Assembly: GCA_905160935.1 (NCBI GenBank)
Contig: CAJHZI010000741.1
Coordinates: 2,918,716-2,982,715, forward strand
Reading direction: 5' to 3'
DNA: 64,000 nucleotides
Source of the DNA: Enchytraeus crypticus
Taxonomy: Eukaryota; Annelida; Clitellata; Enchytraeida; Enchytraeidae
The notes below the pieces were generated by a model. It was not told the origin of the DNA and ran no database searches. It saw only the letters and a program-made list of their open reading frames with translations. Of this stretch, positions 12,210 through 63,150 are shown piece after piece; within the stretch, counting starts at the first letter, position 1; every line of letters begins with the position of its first letter. Both the position numbers and the translations under genes were made by a program.

Positions 12210-12297
12210 TATAATAACAATAATAATAATAATAAAAGTAATAATAACAATAATAATAATAATAATGGTACTAATAATAATAATAATAATAATATTG
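12210..12297. repeat. (AAT)n array
   Basis: Interrupted AAT trinucleotide run immediately before the retroelement fragment at 12299. Confidence 0.9.
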
Positions 12298-12298
12298 C

Positions 12299-12781
12299 CA
12301 TCACAATTTAAATGACTTAAAATGGCGAGCACTTTCAAGAGCAGGCATCCCTTCCTCTAAGGAACCAAGTGGGTTGTCCAGATCAGACGGCAAGCGCCCG
12401 GACGGCAGGACTTTAGTGCCCTGGTGCAACGGTAAATGTGCCGTATGGGACGTCACGGTCATTGACACTATGGCAAACTACTACCTGAATACGACGTCAG
12501 TCACAGCCGGTGGAGCTGCTGTTCATGACGCCTCAAGGAAGTTGGATAAATACCGTGATCTGTCCTTAGGATATGAAGTTGTTCCTGTGGCCATTGAAAC
12601 CATGGGCCCGATGAATCCCGAAGGAATTGACTTTATTAATGGCATAGGCAGACTTATTGCAGAGCAAACCGGCGATAAGCGAGAGACATCTTTTCTTTGG
12701 CAAAGGCGTTCCATGACTTTGCAAAGATTTAATGCAGTCTGCTTCAGCAATTCTTTTAAGCCGATTGATGACCTCGAGTAG
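12299..12781 (+). pseudogene. C-terminal fragment of a retroelement polyprotein
   Basis: The frame opens in repeat sequence and reads without a stop for about 160 codons to TAG 12779-12781. Motifs in order: WRALSRAGIPSSKEPSGLSR, DGKRPDG, VWDVTVIDT, ASRKLDKYRDL, IETMGPMNPEGIDF, GDKRETSFLWQR and QRFNAVC. I know this block as the end of multicopy retroelement proteins in invertebrate genomes. The PD...WDVT pattern could be a restriction-like nuclease, which is inference. A second copy lies at 54989-55292 (-). There is no start codon, so it is a 5'-truncated insertion. Confidence 0.7.
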
Positions 12782-13445
12782 CCGGGCGGCGATTCAGCAC
12801 GTATTGCTTGAATCGTTTTTATCAAACCCCAGGTTCTTTACACCGGGGTATTTAAAGTAATAATAATAAAATAATACTAATACTAATAATAATAATGCGG
12901 CTTCCCAGAGTGTAGAAGAATTATTTTAATAGATTCTTTTTTAAACTTTTAATTAAATAAAGTCTCTTTATCTTATTTTTAGCCTAGGGCCCTTTGCATC
13001 CCAGTGTATTAATATAAAAAATAAAAAATAATTATAATAATACTAGTTATAATAATAATAATATTCGAAAGGTATTTACATTTATTTTGAAATTTATGAA
13101 GTTATAAAAGTTGTACAATATATCGCATATGCGCTTTTAAATACCAATGTCAATCTCGGACAAAAGCGATTTCTGTACCTTCTGTGACTTACGTATAATG
13201 TTATTTCGATTTCAATATAGCTTTACATTTGCTTGAGTTCTATAATAATAATAATAATAATAATAGTAATAATAACAACTATTGTTACTATTAATACTGT
13301 CCTATACTGCTACTATTATAGTTAAATGTAAACTAAATCTTCGTGCTTGTGACGTATTGGCTGTTATACCTAACTTAAACTATTAACTACAATTTAAATT
13401 AGCCATTGCGCAGACACAGTTTTACCTCATCCTACTCAACCGACT
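12782..13445. promoter_or_regulatory. segment directly upstream of the PMCA start; AAT repeats
   Basis: This holds the 3' end of the retroelement, AAT-type repeats (12855-12896, 13040-13065, 13241-13290) and about 150 bases of ordinary sequence before the start codon. It must contain 5' UTR or an upstream intron end. AG dinucleotides at 13412 and 13418 could be acceptors. No TATA box or CpG island is evident, so the promoter may lie further upstream. Confidence 0.35.
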
Positions 13446-53684
<40,239 letters not shown>

Positions 53685-54980
53685 TTGAGTCTCTTGAAGT
53701 GACTGCGACTGAGTAGGGTTAGTGGTAACATTTACGATGAGTAGGGTTAGTGGTAACACTCACGCTGAGTAGGGTTAATGGTAACACTCACGCTGAGTAG
53801 GGTTAATGGTAACACTCACGATGAGTAAGGTTAGTGGTAACACTCACGCTGAGTAGGGTTAATGGTAACACTGTGGAGGTTCTGTACTGGAACTCATAGG
53901 ATAAGTTTAGCATAATTGGCGAAAGCAGTGAAATATAAGATACGAAAGATCAACTGAAATTCCAAAATAGTCCTGACATCAGAGTGGCTGCCAATAAGAA
54001 ACAACCCAACACTGTCAAAATCAGCAATAACAACAACAACACCTTCACCAACAACAAAAACAACAACAAAGTCTGCAAGAACATCAACAACAATATTCAT
54101 CTTCAACAGCAACAACAAAGTCGACAACAACGACAGCAACAGCAACTACAACAATGCATTGGTGGTAAGATTAATGCTTCCTCAGAGAGACAGAGAAAGT
54201 GCTTGTGATATTGGAGTTGTAAGTGTTGATGGACAGGAAGTATGGGTTTTCATTAGCTCTGAGCTGGCGCTTATTTAGATGGGTTCCAAATATCACGTCA
54301 TATATAGGGGCCTATATTGAATGTAAAGAGTCTCTATGAGTCTCATCACCAAACGAAGACGAATTATGTAGTTTGGATACCAATAATGTGATGGATTCAC
54401 CGATGTTGTAATAATTAGCACAATATCGAGATTTATACAAAGAAAAATTCGAATTTTCTATCGATTTCGCTGTGAGGAGACAGAAAGTATAGGTGCGCTA
54501 CTATTTGTTTAGAAAATGTTACATAAAATTCAATTGTTAAAATGTGGTGTATGCGCAATGAAAGAGACATGCAAAGAGAAGTCGGTGCAGCGTTTTCATT
54601 GGCGCACCTTGAGCAGGAGATTAATACTCATGAACCGGTATTTTGGATAAGTGATCTTCCGTCTAAAGAAATGTGATGCTCTGTTACTGATGTTAGCAAT
54701 TGTTTCACTATATGATGTGTTCAGCGTGATGTCAACGTTCTGCGCAAAGCGGTCTCGAAGGCCGGTCTTCGGTCATGACACTTTTATAGAAATTGACGGA
54801 GGTTATTAATTTTATTATCATAATAATAATCATTATTATTATTTTCATTATTATTGTTATTATTTTCATTATTATTATTATTATTATTATTTTGAATCAC
54901 TGGGCTGTATAGAGCCTTGAGCTAAAAATATGATTTAATAAACTTTATTATTATTATAATTATTATTATTATTATTATTA
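53685..54980 (+). other. probable PMCA 3' UTR and flank
   Basis: Begins with a minisatellite, then a CAA-rich stretch (54008-54160), unremarkable sequence, and an ATT array from 54800. An AATAAA stands at 54937-54942, but inside repeat-like sequence, so the true poly(A) site is uncertain. Confidence 0.5.
53706..53872 (+). repeat. 28-bp minisatellite just after the stop codon
   Basis: About six copies of GAGTAGGGTTAGTGGTAACA followed by CTCACGCT-like bases. Confidence 0.95.
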
Positions 54981-54988
54981 TAAGTATT

Positions 54989-55292
54989 TTAATCTTGCTC
55001 TCCACTCAAAAATGCCACGTCACTAGAAGCTCCACGGATACAAACTGTATTGTAACGCTGCAGAGCTATTGATAAACGTTGCCACGGGAAAGATTTCTCA
55101 CGCAGATCTCCAAAAACAGCAGTAGTCCTCTTGCCTATCACATCAATGAAGTCTGTGCCTGCAGAATTTATGGGGCCCAGGGTCTCAAAGGCTAAGGGTA
55201 CAAAAATGTACTTACAAGATAATTCGTTGTATTTAACGAGTTTCCTGCTAGCAGCTGCTACGGCCGCAAAAGCAGCAAGCTGCAGCTTGAAA
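54989..55292 (-). pseudogene. second copy of the retroelement C-terminal fragment
   Basis: Reverse strand reads ASRKLVKYNEL, PLAFETLGPINSAGTDF, GDLREKSFPWQRLS and LQRYNTVC to a TAA at 54991-54989, aligning with 12299-12781. AAT arrays bound it on both sides, as at the first copy. Confidence 0.7.
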
Positions 55293-55309
55293 TTATTATT
55301 ACTAGTAGT

Positions 55310-55333
55310 AGTAGTAGTATTATTGCAATTAAA

Positions 55334-55390
<57 letters not shown>

Positions 55391-55441
55391 GTTGTTGTTG
55401 TCATAAATATGATTATTATTATTATTGTTATTGTTGTTGTT

Positions 55442-55472
<31 letters not shown>

Positions 55473-55497
55473 TTATTATTGTTATTGTTGTTATTAA

Positions 55498-55539
<42 letters not shown>

Positions 55540-55540
55540 A
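55310..55540. repeat. (ATT)n array
   Basis: Long, interrupted ATT run; the Leu- and Ile-rich frames are artefacts. Confidence 0.97.
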
Positions 55541-55574
55541 CGGTTGAATATCGAAACTCCAGTTCTCTATGTGA

Positions 55575-55645
55575 CAGGTCTGTGTGGCTCAGTGGCTAAT
55601 GTGCTGCGTTACTAACAAGCGACGCGTTTTGGTTCGCCTACAGCG
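55575..55645 (+). mobile_element. tRNA-like sequence
   Basis: TGTGTGGCTCAGTGGCTAA (A-box) and TTTGGTTCGCCTAC (B-box) at tRNA spacing; a SINE head or tRNA pseudogene. Confidence 0.45.
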
Positions 55646-56824
55646 TTATAGGTGACGTCTCAAATGAGTGCACTTCTGTCTTTATTCACCGGTATTAAGC
55701 ACATTAAACGTAATATCGTGATATGAAAGTGCAGAAAATTGATGGTCAATTGATCTCCTCCATCATTAATATGATGGAAGATTTGGTGTACTTTGATGTA
55801 CCTCAAGAAAGGTGTACTTTGGTGTACTAGTTGTACTGCAAAGTGTAATTTGATGTACACCAAACACACATTCGTCAAATATGTTCTGCCTCGGCAGTTT
55901 GCCTCTCTATAACTCCGGTTGCAATGGTTTGGTATTGAATTCAGCAAACTCCTTGAAATCTACAGAATCATTGAGAATGGCAGCGCAGTTTAGAAGGATG
56001 AATTCATTAAGAATGATGAGAAATAAATTACGAGTCAATATTGACTGTGATATATTGAGGGTCAACTATTAACTGGAATATGTCTGGAGTCAGGACTGTC
56101 CATACGATATGTCTATGATCAGAACTGATCATAGTCATGATTCGAACGTATCGTGGCTTTGATTCACTATGACTTATTGATAGTCAGTATTGACAGTGAC
56201 CTGCTCAAAGTCAATATTGACTTGATCTATTGATAGTCAGTATTGACTTATCAATAGTTAGTATTGACTCTGAGGTATTGATGGTCAATATTAACATTGT
56301 GTCCTTGACGTATGCTTTCTTTAGAGATGTCAATGCAACTAATATTTTCTGGCAGTCAGAATCTTCCATGAATCCTCCTACCTGAATTATTCCATGGATA
56401 CTCTTCCTTCATTTATCCCACTCAGCAATCATACACAAATTTCACGACAGCCCTTGCTCGTCTATCAGAATGACCTAAAGCCTTGAAAATCATTCTGTCA
56501 ATGAGTTTGTATTTTGTAACTCACATGTCAACCCATGTTATTGAGCATGCTAAAGTAAAGCTCATGCATACAAGCTGTTCTAGAGGAGAATCAAGTTCGA
56601 TAGAATCGAAACCTCAGAGTTCAATACTTTTAAAATTTTACTAAAAGTAGAGAAATATAAATTACTTATAATTTTAATTTCAAAGCTTTTCGCATGAGCT
56701 TGTATAGGAAATATCATGCAGCATGTTACCTGGCTCCAGTCTATACCTATGCCAAATAAGCACTTAGCCAAAATTAACGACTGCCATTGTAATCAGGCAT
56801 TTGAACGGGAGTGCGTACATTAAT
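55646..56824. other. intergenic; degenerate repeats of TCAATATTGAC type at 56030-56300
   Basis: No gene. Between 56030 and 56300 irregular repeats such as ATTGATAGTCAGTATTGAC occur. TTGATGTAC/TTGGTGTAC repeats lie at 55790-55862. Confidence 0.6.
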
Positions 56825-56890
56825 TAATATTAATAATAGACGTTTGACGTTCGTTTCCTCTTACAAGGATGATGTCAGGGACGTCGGATG
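56825..56890 (-). mobile_element. solo 3' end of the local LINE
   Basis: AATAAT tail and GACGTTCGTTTCCTC ... GATGATGTCAGGGACGTC. Confidence 0.75.
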
Positions 56891-57140
56891 TAATTATGCA
56901 CTGTAGTATGACTTAAGTGTATTTATGTGTGTTAATTTGATCGATTTATTCGTATATCGTATAGAAAAGTGTTCTCAGTATCTCACAGGAATCGTGTACA
57001 CTCGAAACGTAGGAGATCACGGTCTTCCACTGATACCATTTATCATGCGCTTGTCAAATGTTTAACAACGTTATGTGGCTTGAATGTTTGTGTGTGTCTA
57101 TTTACGGAGCGTCTGTATCTTAATGTAAGTTTACTTTTTG

Positions 57141-57236
57141 CATGACTATTGCTGTTCATGAATAATTATGATGTAATCAGATGACGTCATGACTATTGCT
57201 GTTCATGAATAATGATGACGTCATCAGGTGACGTCA
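57141..57236. promoter_or_regulatory. duplicated segment with three TGACGTCA (CRE-type) palindromes
   Basis: CATGACTATTGCTGTTCATG occurs twice, 47 bases apart. TGACGTCA stands at 57182-57189, 57216-57223 and 57229-57236. This is the consensus for CREB/ATF-type bZIP factors; function here is inference. Confidence 0.5.
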
Positions 57237-57249
57237 TCAACACTGTTAG

Positions 57250-57361
57250 TTCAAAGTATGTATTTTGGGCCAATATAGACTTAGAAGAGGCAGCCAAATA
57301 CCAGTAAAGGTATTTGGTTGCCTCTTCTAAGTCTATATTGGCCCAAAATACATACTTTGAA
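57250..57361. repeat. near-perfect inverted repeat, 53-bp arms, 6-base loop
   Basis: Arms 57250-57302 and 57309-57361 are reverse complements except one G/T position that is a G-U pair in + strand RNA. The loop is AGTAAA. It could fold as a long hairpin RNA or a cruciform. Confidence 0.97.
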
Positions 57362-58590
57362 GCCCGCGGAATTTTTCGCAGAACTATTTCCTCTGATTTA
57401 GTAATATGTCCCATTCCCCACAGAAATTTTCACGAAAGAAACGTTGTTTATTAAGACAAATCACTTATAGATGATCAGCTAGTCTAAGAGCCTAGGCTTG
57501 GTGTATTTCTCAGATGTTTAGCAAACATCCGTGTTGATTATTTTATATTTTTCAATAGTGCTATTAATTTCAATATGAATAATATCGCAAAAATTCGCTG
57601 CTGTGTAGTAATATCGGAACTAGTTATACTGACGTTTTACAACTTGTATTTGTTTAGGTAAAGTGGGCTCTATACGACTGACGAGATGAACGGTCTATGT
57701 CTAAAATATTATTTTACGCCAATTTTGTAACATGTTTCGAAATGGCTCTGCCATTTGTTATTTCTATGATTATACAATCACTCAATCAAACGATGATAAC
57801 TATATGCAGACCTGCATAGTGCACACGTTCTTGACATAAATATAGGCTACTTCTTTTTAACGTGCTGTTGTATCCCATTTCATGATGACGAGCTCTATAC
57901 GGAAGAGTTTAGATAGGAACTGGAACTTTAAGATGGGATCCTTTAGCCAGACATCATCAAGTATACAGAAATGGGTTTTGATATGTCCTTCTGGAAGAGT
58001 TAAACCCACGTCGCAACGCAATCTCGAACTCGCGACCTCTCGTGTTAAGATGCGAGTGTTTTAGCTCTGCGCCACCTGGTGTTCCATTGAAGAACAATTA
58101 TGACACAGCGAAATGTACAACTGTTAGAACACTTTTAGCTTCATACTTGGTGGTTGGGGTTAGAAGAAAAATTTAGTGCATTGATAAAATGAGATTCAGT
58201 ATTTAAACTTTTCATCGTCATCTTCCATTGAACCCAAATTTAACTAGGGTCGGGATTAATATGTCATTATTCAATCTTTTATGTTGCTAATATTTCAAAC
58301 TTTCAGTATACGATTATATATGTGTTTATTAATTGACTTTATCTGATAAGCAATATACTGTACATGTAAAAATACGTCAATCACTAACGTAGCTTATGAA
58401 TATGCTATCGGCAAGTAAAAATGTAGTTTACTTACTGTTGCGTAAGCTAGTTTTTTATATTATAGTTAGGCCCCCATGTTGATTTCTAATGATGAATTCT
58501 AAATTAATTAACTTATTGAAACCAGGCTATCTCAACCAGTCTGCTATAATTCCGTGACAATACCAATAGAAACATTATTTGTCACAGGTG
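57362..58590. other. intergenic; tRNA-like SINE fragment at 58000-58085 (-), family D end at 58205-58255 (-)
   Basis: 58000-58085 reversed has a B-box-like GAGTTCGAGATTG and A-box-like GGTGGCGCAGAGC. 58220-58250 carries AAATTTAACTAGGGTCGGGA. No gene. Confidence 0.6.
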
Positions 58591-58599
58591 CTCCGCATA

Positions 58600-58782
58600 G
58601 TCATGATAAAGTCATAATTTGTCCTAATTAGTGGTGATAATGTCATAATTAGTCATGATGAAGTCATAATTAGTCATGATAAAGTCATAATTACTCATAA
58701 TTAGTCATGATAAAGTCATAATTAGTCATGATAAAGTCATAATTAGTCATAATCAGTGATGATAAAGTCATAATTAGTCATG
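58600..58782. repeat. 21-bp minisatellite
   Basis: About eight copies of AGTCATGATAAAGTCATAATT with small variants. Confidence 0.93.
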
Positions 58783-60660
58783 TTAACTAACGAACACGTC
58801 ATTTGACGACTATGAGTGAAAGTAGCCCTATTAATTATTATTTGTATGGCGATAAATCAATAGGCCAACGCTGTCTGCAACATTTCAAATATCGTGTCAT
58901 TTGCTTATTAGTTATTAATTTTACCGATTTAGTTGATGCTACAAGTTTTAAATAATTGTTTATCAACTATTTTAAAAGTTGGATATTTGAATGTAGCCAT
59001 GTTAGTAATGTGTCACGGCTTGGATGTGTGGATGCGATTTAATTGTGAGGAATGGAGGGGGAGGGTGATGGAATATTACAATTATGAAGTACTGTATTGC
59101 ACTAATTTGTAACTACGAATACCATAATAATGTCATAAAACAACATTACATTACTTGTGCACTTTTAAATTTTAAAATTAACTATCGCACATTTGAATTT
59201 TTCAACTATGTTGCTGTTAAATTATTTCGCGCTGAGCTTCCAAAATATTGCAAATCATTCAGATCTGTGTGAGAGGCCATTGGGCAATCCTAATGGATGT
59301 CGACAATACACTAACTCTTTGTTGAGTGGGATTTTGTTGATATTTCAATTTTTTAAAATTATTTTTAGTGAAAAATGAGCTTTAGTGAAAGTGAAAATCT
59401 TTCTGGGATACAAAATGGCTTCCACCGGAAGATTCCACCCCTTCCTCCCGGAAGTTCCTTGTATTGTAATTGGAATCCACGTTGTGTATGGGGCCTGTAT
59501 TAGGCCTATCTCTTGTTGTTGGAATTTGTTTTATATGTTCACTTGATGCAAGGCTAATGCACATCACACATGCAATCAGGTGCGCACGTACAAGTAATAT
59601 TGCACATATACAGTGCACATTGCGATAGATACAGTAGAAATATATAAAGATGTAATTCATAATAGTTATGCACACTATGGCTAGTCCGAACATGTGACAG
59701 TCCATATATCTATCTCTCGATTTTCTGCCACACAATAGGTTCAAGTTACACAATCATTGTTGCATTCATACATATTACTGAGCATATATACAATTTTTTG
59801 TATATGTATAATGTATATAGACACATTTACCAATCAAAAGCTACACCTTTAACAAATTCTAAAGTATATGAAGTTTTCTGAGGTTTTCAAATAATGTTTA
59901 CTATTTCTAATTTCTCTGAGTTTGAAATAACACATTTACTTGACCTGTGAGTCTCATTTGTGCTAAGGTCACATTACTATCGGTTGAGAAAACTGACTTT
60001 AAAATTCACTATTGATTTAACGTTTGTTTTGCAGTCAAACCCAACTACACACTGTGTTGCTTCAAACCGGGTAATCTGAAATCCGGTTTGTAAATTATCT
60101 GACAAATCGGATGGACTGCTAATAATTATATCTGTGCAGAGTGTGTACGGAGAAAAATATTGACAAGCATAAATTTTAATTACGCAATTGTTATATGTAT
60201 GTATACTATGCGTAGATCATGTGTATATACCTGTATATGATGTATATCGTGCTGTCTGCAGAGCCTATATAGGCCTGTAGGCCTACGTGTCCAGTACCTA
60301 AAGCAGGTCCGCAGAAGTTTGGTCATGTTTAGATTTTCTATGATCATAAAATGATCCGGGTTAATCATCTGAATCAACGTTTTAAAACTAAATACCGACT
60401 GTACATTTTCTTGCAGTGGACCTGCCGTCCTATGTAACACCGGAGAGCAATTATTTGTCAGTGTGTAAGTTTACTCTGTACATAACCTTACATTCCAGTT
60501 TGTTAGAACTTGTAAATACTGTATAAGATTATGCATATTTGTTTCCTGGCAGTTTTGTCATTCGCATGCATGTTAACCTTGCGCACGCAATATGCTTTCA
60601 CTCTTTACTGATATTATTATTAGAGTCTTTTAATTATTATTTCTCTGCATATCTTTTTCA
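58783..60660. other. intergenic, no gene seen
   Basis: AT-rich. A weak SINE tail remnant near 59960-60010 (ACATTACTATCGGTTGAGAA). No convincing coding frame. Confidence 0.55.
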
Positions 60661-60932
60661 ATTTGTTGTCTCTCTCTCTCTCTCATTCTCCCTCTCTCTA
60701 TCTATCTTTCTCACTAGTCTCATATACGTTTTCTTGTAATTTTACTTTTACACCCTCTAACAGTTCTCTTCATATCTGTTGGTCTACCTCAGTATTTTTT
60801 GTTTCCTAACGTTGCTATATCTGTTTAATTTTAGCTCACACGGTCTCTCTATTTTTATTTATATGTCACTGTTTCTACATCTTTACATCAACATGTATTT
60901 GAAATTCCAATCTCTTTCACTCCGTCTCTTTC

Positions 60933-60980
<48 letters not shown>

Positions 60981-61037
60981 TATCTCGCACTGAGCATGAA
61001 CAATTTTTCTGTCTATTTAAATTTTATATCTCCTTCT

Positions 61038-61079
<42 letters not shown>

Positions 61080-61080
61080 T
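60661..61080. repeat. CT-rich low-complexity tracts
   Basis: Three CT runs (60668-60715, 60925-60980, 61040-61075) in pyrimidine-rich sequence. Confidence 0.9.
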
Positions 61081-61689
61081 ATTTGTGTCAATGTGCTAAT
61101 ATAGGAACATACATAGATTACTACTTGTCTTTATATTACGATATGGATAATAGTATAATAGTATAGCACTGCAGTATAATATGGAACTTAGAAATGCGGA
61201 TTTCGGTTTTGCATCACTATATTTTTTAAAGAAGTTCTTGACATTATCCGTCAAACCAGCTATAACAAGTTCACAGAGGCAGTACTAGCCTGAAATAGAG
61301 AGAACGTCTTTAGCAGTATCCTTATGGTGTGAAAGCGGACGTTAAACTAGCTGCATAGCAATAGTTCTGAGCTTTCTAAGCAATTACTAAGCTATATGAT
61401 ATTAAGATGAACTATCACGTTGACTTCGGCAATGGACATAGCAACAATGTTCACAACAATGGTATCTTAAAGTGACACGCAAAGTGCATAGAAGATACAC
61501 ATAATCAAGCATCTAATAAAAGCAATAGTAAGGTATCACAGATTAGCATAAGGAATATATACACAGACCTATTAAAGTTAGGAACAACTAAAACCTTCAA
61601 AAAGCAGGAATCTTCTAAAATCAAGAAACAGCAACTTGATTAAAAATATAAAGACAATATTTATAAATAAAGTCATAAAGCAGCATGTA

Positions 61690-61800
61690 CGTTTAACGTC
61701 TGTTTTCTTATCGCAAGGGATAGTGTTAGAGACGGTCCGGCTGAGATAAGAAATGGTGGCCTCTTCCTTCTCAGGCAAGCTTGCAATCCATCCGATCGTC
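61690..61800 (-). mobile_element. diverged SINE fragment
   Basis: GTTTAACGTCTGTTTTCTTA and TAGAGACGGTCCGGC resemble the SINE/LINE tail on the - strand. Confidence 0.45.
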
Positions 61801-61804
61801 CAAT

Positions 61805-61995
61805 CAGCATAATCGATAGATAATATAATCGATAGATAATATAATCAATAGCTAATATAATCGATAGCTAATATAATCGATAGCTAATATAATCGATAGC
61901 TAATATAATCGATAGCTAATATAATCGATAGCTAATATAATCGATAGCTAATATAATCCATAGCTAATATAATCCATAGCTAATATAATCCATAG
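61805..61995. repeat. 16-bp minisatellite, about 11 copies
   Basis: Unit AATCGATAGCTAATAT; each unit carries the palindrome ATCGAT. Confidence 0.95.
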
Positions 61996-62274
61996 CTACT
62001 TCAATACTAGCAGAAAATTCTAATAGCAAATGACTTTTTGTCTTACGCGACAATAGCAACAAAATTAGAACTTAAGTTTAAAATTAGAACGTTAAAATGG
62101 AATGCTGTCACAGAAAGTGTAGAATAAATCTACTAAAATTAACCAACATATAGAATTTATTAGAATAAATTATTTCATTAAATTTACCAAACATCCGATA
62201 GTGCCATATCTCATCAGAGGAGTAATGTACTGCAACAGAAATTAACTAAATAATCTACTTTACATCTAAACACA

Positions 62275-62640
62275 CACGCATTATAGTGAAATAACCACCT
62301 ATATTGATATCTACGGGAAACCACCTCAGAAGCCATATTTTTCCCAAGCTATAGGCTACATAAGGTATGGATAAGGCATAGACTTTGTGAAGTGATTAAC
62401 TTGTTGATCTAAGGAGTGCTCTTATGAAGCGAGAAAGAACAGACTTTGAGTAGGAATATATACCTAGAACCTGCCACTTGTCAGTGCACTGAAGAAGAAG
62501 AATTGATATCTATTATTTTTAATACCACATGTTTAAACTGTTAGGCAATTTAGTCCATATTCCGTGTAACCAATCCTGTGAATGTCCGAGATTTTTCTAT
62601 CTGATCTCGCCTGCATGCGTTCATACAGATCAATAATCTT
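62275..62640 (-). mobile_element. SINE family B copy 3, split by a family E insertion
   Basis: 62275-62326 and 62505-62640 together make one family B copy. The 62327-62503 segment is the insert; ATTGATATCTA stands on both sides. Confidence 0.8.
62327..62503 (+). mobile_element. Family E element, nested, with 11-bp target-site duplication
   Basis: Begins CGGGAAACCACCTCAGAAGC and ends CAGTGCACTGAAGAAGAAGA. Related pieces at 36790-36870, 41990-42130 (reverse) and 50110-50260. Confidence 0.75.
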
Positions 62641-62852
62641 CCTGACACCTCAAGTCAATTCGGTTTCTTTATAGTTGCTCTTAGTAAAAATCACAGAATA
62701 GCAACAGAGAAACATCAACAAGCAAATACATAAAAAGAGAAATTATGCCATAGAAAAGAATATTAAAAGATATACACTTCCTTGATACACTGTTATCGTA
62801 GGAGGGGTAGTTCAAAAGAGCGATTTTGACCAATAACAACCGATTGTGTGCG

Positions 62853-63010
62853 ACATGAGAGATACAACTATATGAGAGATACAACTATATGAGAGATACA
62901 ACTATATGAGAGATACAACTATATGAGAGATACAACTATATGAGAGATACAACTATATGAGAGATACAACTATATGAGAGATACAACTATATGAGAAATA
63001 CAACTATATC
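62853..63010. repeat. 17-bp minisatellite, about nine copies
   Basis: Unit ATGAGAGATACAACTAT, nearly identical copies, about 150 bases from the stop of the - strand gene. Confidence 0.95.
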
Positions 63011-63150
63011 GACATGAGAGATACAATGAAACAATTAACTAACATTTCGTACATACAATCTACACATGACTATGATACAATAAACTAACATTTGTACATA
63101 GCATTTACATATGACTCTGACACAATTAACTAGCATTTTGTAAGGCAGCA

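Noticed and set aside
12523-12825. 100-codon - strand frame
   Set aside because: Shadow of the retroelement fragment on the + strand, which carries recognisable motifs.
55131-55406. 91-codon + strand frame ending in poly-Leu
   Set aside because: Antisense of the retroelement fragment at 54989-55292 followed by an ATT array.
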